Positions 56,430 to 63,328 of a stretch of 64,000 nt of DNA are shown here, one piece after another (position 1 is the first letter of the stretch; every line of letters starts with the position of its first letter). The notes beneath the pieces were generated by a model. It was not told the origin of the DNA, did not search any database, and was given only the letters and a program-made list of their open reading frames with translations. The DNA comes from Bacteroidia bacterium (GTDB lineage Bacteria > Bacteroidota > Bacteroidia > Chitinophagales > JAUHXS01): contig JAUHXS010000004.1 of the NCBI GenBank assembly GCA_030426955.1, positions 248,001 through 312,000 on the forward strand. The letters are read 5' to 3'. The position numbers and the translations under genes were made by a program.

Positions 56430-57956
56430 ATGAGCAAAAAAATAAAATCAGCACTAATCTCAGTTTTTCACAAAGATGGATTAGAACCAATAGCCAGACT
56501 TCTTAACGAGCAAGGTGTAAAAATATACTCTACTGGAGGAACCCAGTCTTTTTTAGAAGAATTGAACATCAAACCTGTTGCAGTTGAAGATATTACCAGC
56601 TATCCATCTATACTAGGCGGACGTGTTAAAACTTTGCATCCCGCTGTTTTTGGTGGCATCTTAGCAAGAAGGGATGAAAAAAATGACATTGAACAGATCA
56701 ATGAATACAATATTCCAGAAATAGATCTCGTTATCGTTGACTTATACCCATTTGAGGCAACCGTTGCTTCAGGAGCTAGTGAGCAAGATATTATCGAAAA
56801 AATTGATATTGGTGGCATCAGCCTTATTAGGGCCACTGCCAAGAATTTTAAAGATACATTGATTGTTTCCTCAATGACTCAATATGGTGAGGTGCTTGAT
56901 ATTTTAAAGAATAATAACTGCGAAACAACGCTAGAACAAAGAAAGTCTTTTGCTGCGAAAGCTTTTGATATATCATCGCATTATGATTCAGCTATTTATA
57001 ATTACTTTTCAGAAGACCAAGAGGCTTCAGCATTAAAAATAAGTCACACTTCTTCTAAAACTTTGCGCTACGGTGAAAACCCCCATCAAAAAGGAGTGTT
57101 TTACGGTAATTTAGATGAACTATTCGACCAATTACACGGCAAAGAGCTATCTTATAATAACTTATTAGACGTTGATGCTGCTGTTAATCTAATAGGAGAC
57201 TTTTCTCAAGAGCAACTCGTATTTGCTATACTCAAACATAATAATGCTTGTGGTGTTGCCATTAGAACTTCTTTATTAGAAGCGTGGAAAGACGCTCTTG
57301 CTGGAGACCCAGTATCTGCTTTTGGTGGAATATTAATTACCAACACTACAATCGATACAGCAACTGCTGAAGAAGTTAACAAGCTATTTTGTGAAGTAGT
57401 CATTGCTCCAGATTATACGAATGAAGCATTGGAAATCTTAAAGTCAAAAAAGAATCGAATAATTCTTAAGCAAAAGCCTACTGTATTGCCTTCTATGCAA
57501 TACAGAAGTGCCTTAAATGGGATTCTAGCACAAGAAAAGGATTCTAAAGTAGATATACGCTCAGATTTTAAAACTGTCACTAAAAAAACTCCAACGGAGG
57601 AAGAATTATCTGATTTAGAATTTGCTAACGTTTTAGTAAAACATACTAAATCTAACACAATCGTTCTTGCAAAAAACAATCAATTGTTGGCAAGTGGAAC
57701 TGGGCAAACCTCAAGAGTTGACGCATTGAAGCAAGCTATTCACAAAGCCAAGTCTTTCAATTTTGATCTAAACGGTGCAGTAATGGCATCAGATGCTTTT
57801 TTCCCATTCCCTGATTGCGTGGAAATTGCTCATAATGAAGGAATCAACACAGTTATTCAACCAGGAGGATCAATAAAAGATCAAGAGTCAATTGACTATT
57901 GTGATAACAATGATGTGACTATGGTGATGACTGGGACACGTCATTTTAAGCACTAG
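56430..57956 (+). CDS. purH: bifunctional AICAR transformylase / IMP cyclohydrolase
   Basis: PurH carries out the last two steps of de novo IMP synthesis. The 508-residue protein has the MGS-like cyclohydrolase domain (ALISVFHKDGLEPIARLL, IYSTGGTQSFLEE, GGRVKTLHPAVFGGILARRD). The transformylase domain follows, with LRYGENPHQKGVFY, the catalytic KHNNACGVA, GDPVSAFGGI and the C-terminal DAFFPFPDCVE. The gene is complete. Its last 38 codons recur in diverged form 5.3 kb downstream, which marks this 3' end as a probable insertion or recombination point. Confidence 0.96.
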   Translation: MSKKIKSALISVFHKDGLEPIARLLNEQGVKIYSTGGTQSFLEELNIKPVAVEDITSYPSILGGRVKTLHPAVFGGILARRDEKNDIEQINEYNIPEIDLVIVDLYPFEATVASGASEQDIIEKIDIGGISLIRATAKNFKDTLIVSSMTQYGEVLDILKNNNCETTLEQRKSFAAKAFDISSHYDSAIYNYFSEDQEASALKISHTSSKTLRYGENPHQKGVFYGNLDELFDQLHGKELSYNNLLDVDAAVNLIGDFSQEQLVFAILKHNNACGVAIRTSLLEAWKDALAGDPVSAFGGILITNTTIDTATAEEVNKLFCEVVIAPDYTNEALEILKSKKNRIILKQKPTVLPSMQYRSALNGILAQEKDSKVDIRSDFKTVTKKTPTEEELSDLEFANVLVKHTKSNTIVLAKNNQLLASGTGQTSRVDALKQAIHKAKSFNFDLNGAVMASDAFFPFPDCVEIAHNEGINTVIQPGGSIKDQESIDYCDNNDVTMVMTGTRHFKH

Positions 57957-58051
57957 CTGACCAACAAATCGTTGAGATATTTGCATTATACAAATTTTAT
58001 CTATTTAAAATGTCACTCATTACCATCAATATTTTAAACTATACCTGCTTT

Positions 58052-58531
58052 CTATTTAACAAACTTGTAAAAATAAATCTGACTGCTGCTTGGATCACAT
58101 TTTTTTAGCCATAGTTTCTTTTTAGTTCGAGCTTCAATGATAAATTCTCCATTTGAATTTTCATTACTATATTCAAGATAAAATTGAACCATATTAGGGC
58201 ATTCTGGGGTGTTAATCTTCCTTTTAAAAATTCCCCAAGAATACTCTGAAGCCATACTTTCTCCATTTTTTTTGTATATCATCTCTAGTTCTTTGCTCTC
58301 ATTAACCTTTAACGTATGCATATCATTTTCTGATATTGAATTTTTTGAGGCAAAATGATATGAAACCCCCTCATCCGTTGTTTCACGAATCTCCTCAAGT
58401 TTCCAGATCCCATTAATTTTCTTCCGATGATTTTCCAGTTGTTTTTTAGCTATCGGCTCTTCCAATTCAATTACTACTCGTTCACACGCAATTAAAGAAA
58501 TTAGTGATAAAGAAATAAGTACCTTTTTCAT
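58052..58531 (-). CDS. putative lipoprotein, last gene of the ECF-sigma cluster
   Basis: The 159-residue product has a lipoprotein signal, MKKVLISLSLISLIAC, with the lipid-carrying Cys at 16. The rest is a small beta-rich domain (KINGIWKLEEIRETTD, SEYSWGIFKRKI) resembling lipocalin-like lipoproteins of Bacteroidota. No function can be given. It lies 29 bases behind the DUF2752 gene on the same strand. Confidence 0.75.
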   Translation of the reverse strand: MKKVLISLSLISLIACERVVIELEEPIAKKQLENHRKKINGIWKLEEIRETTDEGVSYHFASKNSISENDMHTLKVNESKELEMIYKKNGESMASEYSWGIFKRKINTPECPNMVQFYLEYSNENSNGEFIIEARTKKKLWLKKCDPSSSQIYFYKFVK

Positions 58532-58560
58532 TTTTAGTAAATTTTAGTCGTTTAAAAATC

Positions 58561-58866
58561 TCAGAACCATTGGAACACTTTTGTGCCAAATTGCTCTAGT
58601 AAAAGATTCATCCAAAACAAAACGAGAAGTGGCAACACCAGTATGCCAAGCTTGTTGAAGTGCCATCCTGCTAAAATCTCCCCATGAATCAGATGCATGA
58701 TAGAACGCGTCATTCCGCATGCATAACACTCCATATTGGCAAGCGATTTTGATAAACAAATACTATGACCGTTATCAAAATAATCAGCAGATAAGAGCAT
58801 AAGCACAATTGGAATTAAAAGCAGAATAGCTACTCTTAATAAGTTCATTAATCTTTTATATTTCAT
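58561..58866 (-). CDS. DUF2752 family membrane protein
   Basis: I use the ATG giving MKYKRLMNLL, which overlaps the upstream TM2 gene by 11 bases. The 101-residue protein has two hydrophobic helices and the family motif CYACGMTRSIMHLIHGE between them. The function of DUF2752 is unknown. TM2-domain genes are often its neighbours, as here. It is in the middle of the ECF-sigma cluster. Confidence 0.85.
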   Translation of the reverse strand: MKYKRLMNLLRVAILLLIPIVLMLLSADYFDNGHSICLSKSLANMECYACGMTRSIMHLIHGEILAGWHFNKLGILVLPLLVLFWMNLLLEQFGTKVFQWF

Positions 58867-59458
58867 TATAATAGTCTCCATTTTTCGGTCTTAAATCGCC
58901 AAGAATTATTCTAATAAAATCTACTAGAGCCCAAATACCACATCCCCCTAGCGTCAACAATTGAATAATACCTATTCCGATATACCCTAAATAGATACGA
59001 TGAACCCCTATAGCCCCAAAAAAGAATGCCAATAACAAGGCTACCCACTGATTTCTATCTTTTTCACTTTGCATTGTATTTGCCTTAGTAACCTTTGATT
59101 GAGGTTGATCAAGATTTATTTTCATTTCATCTAATTCCTCGTTCAACATCTTCGTATCAACAACATTATAAAACGAATTTGTTTTTGTTGAAGCAGTTAG
59201 GGTTAACAATTCAGGTTTTCTTAAAGAAACACTAGAATAATTTTTTGAGTCAAATCCTCTGGATTGCATCGTTTTTAGAGTGTTTATCACAACAGTTTTC
59301 TCATCCCGATGTTTTCTTTTACTTGATCTAACTCGTTTTGTTTTTAAGTTGTCAAATGCTGTCTTACTATCAAAAGAATAGCAGGCCAACTCCTGTGAAG
59401 TTTGGCATGAGCTAAATGCCAGACTGATAGCAATTGTCAGTAATAATATCTGTTTCAT
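58856..59458 (-). CDS. TM2 domain lipoprotein
   Basis: The 200-residue protein has a lipoprotein-type signal (LAFSSCQ, Cys18) and a basic, low-complexity middle. A C-terminal TM2 domain of two helices follows (ALLLAFFFGAIGVHRIYLGY, then GIWALVDFIRIILG). The combination of a lipid anchor and a TM2 hairpin is unusual, so the first segment could instead be a plain signal anchor. It follows the barrel protein gene by 22 bases. Confidence 0.82.
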   Translation of the reverse strand: MKQILLLTIAISLAFSSCQTSQELACYSFDSKTAFDNLKTKRVRSSKRKHRDEKTVVINTLKTMQSRGFDSKNYSSVSLRKPELLTLTASTKTNSFYNVVDTKMLNEELDEMKINLDQPQSKVTKANTMQSEKDRNQWVALLLAFFFGAIGVHRIYLGYIGIGIIQLLTLGGCGIWALVDFIRIILGDLRPKNGDYYNEI

Positions 59459-59480
59459 TTTTATTTTATTTTGTAGTTAA

Positions 59481-60095
59481 TTAAAAAGCTAGCCCAAAAT
59501 CAATATTGGTTTCCAAACCTACCTGCTCTCCAGACGGTCGGACAAAGTAGCCTGGTCCAAAATTGATGTCCATATATGCATATTTCCCTATGCGTCTTTG
59601 AATCCCATACAATACTGAGAAAATAGCTTTATAATTACTATTATTAACATGAAAGGAATGCTCTCCCTGCACCGATATATAATCTGCCGAAAAGTTATTT
59701 GCACTTTTCCCTTCATCAATCCTTTTATTTAAGTTATAATAATAGCGTGGCGCTATGACATAAAATGCCTGAAGGTCATCTCTTATGTCGGATACATCTT
59801 GTCTATTCCAGGAAAATAGACCCAATCCTCTTGTACCCACTTTTACCAACATTGAGAAGTTACTAACCACTTTCCTTTCGTATCCAAACTCAAGTCTATT
59901 AAAGGCTTTACTCCATAAATCAATTTTAATCAATTGAAGTTTCTCTTCCTGTGCTCGAACTAGGTAGTCGTATTTATATTTAAAACTAGTTGTATCCAAT
60001 TCTTCCTCTGAATATTCAGAGGATACACTATTCTGCGCAAAACTTAAACTGGCAAAAAAAACAATTATTACTGATAAATTAAAAACCTTATTCAT
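59481..60095 (-). CDS. outer-membrane beta-barrel-like protein
   Basis: The 204-residue protein has a signal peptide ending SLSFAQ and then alternating strands: LEFGYERKVVSNFSMLVKVG, QAFYVIAPRYYYNLNKR, AIFSVLYGIQRRIGKYAYMD, INFGPGYFVRPSG and a final NIDFGLAF. The C-terminal Phe is typical of barrels. It is not assignable to a named family by eye. Its start overlaps the stop of the DUF4097-like gene by 8 bases. Confidence 0.75.
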   Translation of the reverse strand: MNKVFNLSVIIVFFASLSFAQNSVSSEYSEEELDTTSFKYKYDYLVRAQEEKLQLIKIDLWSKAFNRLEFGYERKVVSNFSMLVKVGTRGLGLFSWNRQDVSDIRDDLQAFYVIAPRYYYNLNKRIDEGKSANNFSADYISVQGEHSFHVNNSNYKAIFSVLYGIQRRIGKYAYMDINFGPGYFVRPSGEQVGLETNIDFGLAF

Positions 60096-60990
60096 ATACT
60101 ATATTTAATATTTTAATCTCTCCAAACGAGTTTGAAATTTGTATCTCCTTTTCCCCATTTGTTTGAAATGTTTGTCTTGAATCATCAATAATCAATTTAT
60201 CCCTTAACTTATTGGGAACAGTTATATCTCCGTATTGATTAACAAAATCAAATCCAAACTCCGTCAGACTTCCTGTTTCTATTTGAATATCGGAACGTTT
60301 TGCTGTTATATTAATATTGGACACATCATTTAGAATTCCAAGTATAACATCCGCGTAGCTAAGGTTTGCGACAAACACCCCTCTGTGTTTATGCATTTCT
60401 ATTTTAGCATATTTGGCAGTACAATTAACATTTCCTGAGCAATTTCTCATAACAATATCCCCATATTTAGCAGTAATATCTATATCAGAAAGCAAATCAT
60501 TTAGATACAAATCTCCGTATGCCGCGTCCATAGTTAGGCTTCCCGATACCTTTTTTATAACTGTATTGCCATAATTATTGGTAATTTTAGCTTCCACTCC
60601 AATTGGTAAAAACACTTCATATTCCGCCCTTAGGTCTGCTTGAACACCATCTGTATTCTTCGGTAATACAAAAAAGTTCTTCAACTCAATAACATCATGC
60701 TCATCTTTAAGTATATATCGGCAATAATCAATCTCTCTATCAATAACCTCTCTGCTGTTATGTTTTGCAATCAGCTTTAATTGAACAACAACTAATTTCT
60801 TGGTCCATCCTGTTATATTAACCATTGCTTTCTCTCCTATGATTTCAATCCTTTGGTTTTGGTAAGGAAAGCTTTTGTCAATAGTTTTTGTCAACACTTT
60901 TACATTCTCTTGACCATGTCCCAATGATATGTAGCTTGCAAAGGCACAGATCAACCAAAGTTTATTATATTTTCTAATTACCTTTATCAT
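60088..60990 (-). CDS. exported adhesin-like repeat protein (DUF4097-type)
   Basis: The 300-residue protein has a signal peptide (to about SLGHG). A beta-helix-like repeat of about 20-22 residues per turn follows, marked by AAYGDLYLNDL, TAKYGDIVMRN, TAKYAKIEMHK, LSYADVILGIL, TAKRSDIQIET and NQYGDITVP. This layout is that of the putative-adhesin DUF4097 / head-GIN group. Its start overlaps the anti-sigma gene by 4 bases (ATGA), so it belongs to the same transcript. Confidence 0.8.
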   Translation of the reverse strand: MIKVIRKYNKLWLICAFASYISLGHGQENVKVLTKTIDKSFPYQNQRIEIIGEKAMVNITGWTKKLVVVQLKLIAKHNSREVIDREIDYCRYILKDEHDVIELKNFFVLPKNTDGVQADLRAEYEVFLPIGVEAKITNNYGNTVIKKVSGSLTMDAAYGDLYLNDLLSDIDITAKYGDIVMRNCSGNVNCTAKYAKIEMHKHRGVFVANLSYADVILGILNDVSNINITAKRSDIQIETGSLTEFGFDFVNQYGDITVPNKLRDKLIIDDSRQTFQTNGEKEIQISNSFGEIKILNIVYE

Positions 60991-61700
60991 CCTGCTAAAT
61001 ATTGAAATAGTTCTTTTGAAATTTCTACTCGTTCTTTTCTGATTCTTATTTGATATTTTAATAATTGATCGTTAGGCATTTTGCTTATTTCTTTTTTCAA
61101 CTCCTCTTCAGCCTGAGTTAAATCTTGATATTGCTGCATCAAATCTTTGAAGTATGGTTTTTCACACTGTAGTTGAACACTTGCACACTGATATTGAATA
61201 TAATCCAACAAATCAGCTTCTTCAGCTTCTTCACTTAATAGCACATTAGGCTTAACCTCTACTTTTTCGACATCATATTGTACAGTATAACCTTCAACGT
61301 TGGTTTTAATTGGATTAACAATCCAGAACAAACCGACTATCAGTAATATTGATGCAGCAATTCCTACAAACCACCGCTTATTTTCAAGCTGTAACCCTAT
61401 CTTTCGTGGATGTAACCGTTGCTGCATCTCTGTCCATACTTCTGGAGCCTGATAGTTTGGCAACTCACGGATAGCTATTCGCAATGCATCATAGTTTTCC
61501 TCCTCCCAAGTCTCGTGTCGTAACCTATTACTAAGCTTTTCCCAAACGTCCTTTCGTGGTTTTCGTTGCTCCATATCGGATAGTTCCGATGACATCTTAT
61601 TTTGTATCTTGCCTGAAATGAATTCCCAAGAACTTTCCTTCGGCATATATTCTGGCAAATGCTGAATTGCTTGACGTAGTATGTGTTTATTTTGTTCCAT
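60987..61700 (-). CDS. putative anti-sigma factor with one transmembrane helix
   Basis: The 237-residue protein has a cytoplasmic N-terminal part, one helix at about 110-129 (WFVGIAASILLIVGLFWIV) and a periplasmic C-terminal part. It directly follows the ECF sigma gene with a 1-base TAATG overlap, the standard position for an anti-sigma factor. I see no zinc-binding HxxxCxxC motif. The N-terminal part has an internal repeat: L-x-x-A-I-x-x-L-P-x-Y at 8-18 and 73-83, each followed by a P-x-x-x-W-x-x-(I/M)-x-x-(K/R)-(I/L) pattern, with a third half-copy at 48-60. The assignment rests on topology and position. Confidence 0.75.
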   Translation of the reverse strand: MEQNKHILRQAIQHLPEYMPKESSWEFISGKIQNKMSSELSDMEQRKPRKDVWEKLSNRLRHETWEEENYDALRIAIRELPNYQAPEVWTEMQQRLHPRKIGLQLENKRWFVGIAASILLIVGLFWIVNPIKTNVEGYTVQYDVEKVEVKPNVLLSEEAEEADLLDYIQYQCASVQLQCEKPYFKDLMQQYQDLTQAEEELKKEISKMPNDQLLKYQIRIRKERVEISKELFQYLAG

Positions 61701-62233
61701 TAATACATCAACTCTTTTAATTTACCTTGCAACATTTTTTTTGAATGGTACAATTGGGATTTAGAGGTTCCCTCCGAAATATCAAGCATATTGGCAACTT
61801 CCTTATGTGAGTATCCTTCTACCTCGATTAGCGTAAAAACAGCTCTATAACCTGTAGGCAACTCTTTAATCCCCTTTTCTAGATATTCTCCTGTAAGGTT
61901 TTCATCCCAAATTATTGGTTGATCATGCTGTTCATGATGTAAAACAACTGTTTCTCTTTGCTTTTTTATTTTGGCAAGTGCCGCTCTTACCACAATTGTT
62001 TTAATCCATGCACCTAATGTGGATTGCTTCTTAAATTTTGATAAGCTCTTAAATACTTCAATGAATCCATCTTGTAATACATCATGTGCTTCGTCATCAT
62101 CGTTCATCATCCTATAACATATCGTGTACATGGCATCTTTATATCTATCATACAAAGCCTTTTGCATTTCTGGCTTATTGTCTAAACATCCTGACAATAA
62201 TTCTTCTTCATATTTATCCAGCTTAAAGTCCAT
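61700..62233 (-). CDS. ECF-type RNA polymerase sigma factor
   Basis: The 177-residue protein has sigma region 2 (about 15-90: NKPEMQKALYDRYKDAMYTI, DEAHDVLQDGFIEVFKSLSK, TLGAWIKTIVVRAALAKIKK). Region 4 covers about 120-172 (LPTGYRAVFTLIEVEGYSH, EVANMLDISEGTSKSQLYHS). It should direct transcription of envelope genes when released by the membrane anti-sigma factor encoded next. It is the first gene of a seven-gene cluster with overlapping ends. A promoter-like module shared with the upstream lipoprotein gene ends 19 bases before its ATG. Confidence 0.93.
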   Translation of the reverse strand: MDFKLDKYEEELLSGCLDNKPEMQKALYDRYKDAMYTICYRMMNDDDEAHDVLQDGFIEVFKSLSKFKKQSTLGAWIKTIVVRAALAKIKKQRETVVLHHEQHDQPIIWDENLTGEYLEKGIKELPTGYRAVFTLIEVEGYSHKEVANMLDISEGTSKSQLYHSKKMLQGKLKELMY

Positions 62234-62252
62234 TTAGAAGTTCTATTTATTC

Positions 62253-62284
62253 AAAGTGGTTTTAAGATTGCAAAAGGTTGTATG
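62253..62284 (-). promoter_or_regulatory. predicted ECF-type promoter of the sigma gene
   Basis: Reading on the minus strand: CATACAACC, 6 bases, AATCT, 6 bases, CACTTT, then 19 bases to the sigma gene ATG. The same module with the same spacings stands before the broken lipoprotein gene. CATACAACC would be the -35 element (AAC core) and CACTTT, after a 17-base spacer, the -10. Self-regulation by the ECF factor is inferred. Confidence 0.6.
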
Positions 62285-62297
62285 AGATATATAATTT

Positions 62298-62929
62298 TTA
62301 TTCGTAAACGTATCTTCCAGCACCTTGTAAAAACGTTTTATCACTGTGACTTAGCTCAGAATCTTCTATAATTAATTTATTTTGTGCCAATTCTACAATG
62401 TTCATATTTGCCACTTGTGCAAGATCAATTAACTCTTCAAATTTGACTCCATTTTCGTCTTCCAAAATCACTTTTTTCGTTGTAAAAACCAATTGATCTT
62501 TTCCATTTGTTGTCTCATTATCAATAAAACTCCATGAACCAGAAGCTTTCATAGTATAGTCTTCTAATTGACTACCAGGCAATGCTTTATATTCAATAGT
62601 AATGGTGTAGGTTTTATCATTATTAAGTTCCAATATTACTTAAGTAATACTCACGTGCTTCTTCAGTTGATGTAACTGCTTTATCATCTCTAGTTATTGT
62701 CACATAATTTACTGTTTCTATTGAACCATCATAGGTACCCTCTTTACTATAAGAAAATGAACCAAAATCATCAATCGATTCATTTTGAGGATCGTAAGTC
62801 CACTCGGAGGATATCATGATAAGATCTTTACAATTGCTCTTCTTTCATATCACTCGTAACAAGTTCATCCTTTTGGCAACTAAACAAAGCAATTGCTGTG
62901 AATAGACCGAATATAATTTGTCTTTTCAT
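62298..62929 (-). pseudogene. broken lipoprotein gene (two frameshifts)
   Basis: Three consecutive frames together make one lipoprotein. The first 33 codons encode a lipoprotein signal (IALFSCQKDE) and then stop at TAA. A second frame of 64 codons (SSEWTYDPQNESIDDFGSF) ends at REYYLSNIGT. The third frame continues with ELNNDKTYTITIEYKALPG to VYE. Removing one G from ATTGGAACTT would join the second and third frames as YLSNIELNNDK. The third frame has only a TTG to start from, and no RBS. I infer a recent pseudogene, or sequencing errors. It sits behind a promoter module shared with the ECF sigma gene. Confidence 0.75.
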
Positions 62930-62948
62930 TTTAAGGTTTAAATAACTT

Positions 62949-62980
62949 AAAGTGAATATTAGATTTGAAATGGTTGTATG
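62949..62980 (-). promoter_or_regulatory. predicted ECF-type promoter of the broken lipoprotein gene
   Basis: CATACAACC, 6 bases, AATCT, 6 bases, CACTTT, then 19 bases to the ATG of the lipoprotein signal. All 20 defined bases and all three spacings equal those before the ECF sigma gene, while the bases in between differ. Confidence 0.6.
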
Positions 62981-63185
62981 AAGGTTTATTTTTTAATATT
63001 TTCTATTACTTACATTCTAGATCGAAGTGTAAAGAACAATAGCTAAGTACATTTAGCCTCTAACTTTTTGTTCCTAAACTAGCGTTAACTTTTCATAACC
63101 AAAACAAATGGCACATCAGTATTAAATTGCCCGAAATTTAAATTCCTAAGAAGAATGATAATCTAGCACGAATCGTAAAAAAGTC
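62981..63185. other. intergenic stretch upstream of the broken lipoprotein gene
   Basis: About 200 AT-rich bases with stops in all frames. Nothing was recognised apart from a faint continuation of the purH similarity at its right end. Confidence 0.5.
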
Positions 63186-63299
63186 ATAAATACAGTTATT
63201 CAACCAGGTGACTCCATCAAAGATCAAGAATCAATCGATTATCGTGATAATAATGATATTATCATGGTGATGACTGGAACACGCCATTTTAAGCACTAG
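63186..63299 (+). pseudogene. diverged duplicate of the purH 3' end (38 codons)
   Basis: The 114 bases align without gaps to the last 38 codons of purH, including the TAG stop, with 96 identical bases. Fifteen codons differ, and eleven of these differences are synonymous (for example GAG/GAA, GAC/GAT, CGT/CGC). The four amino acid changes are Gly-Asp, Cys-Arg, Val-Ile and Thr-Ile. No start codon or upstream purH sequence is present. This is the pattern of a 3' end that evolved under selection in another genome and was brought in, as at the far end of an element inserted at purH. Confidence 0.9.
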
Positions 63300-63328
63300 A
63301 AATCTAGTTAACTCATAAGTTCCAGAGC

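Noticed and set aside
62298-62817. Two independent small genes of 111 and 64 codons
   Set aside because: The first begins with a TTG inside what reads as one domain and the second has no signal peptide. One base change joins them, and a lipoprotein signal lies just upstream in a third frame.
57957-63185. Integrase, transposase or terminal inverted repeats for the proposed island
   Set aside because: None was found in the enclosed sequence on either strand; only the purH direct repeat supports insertion.
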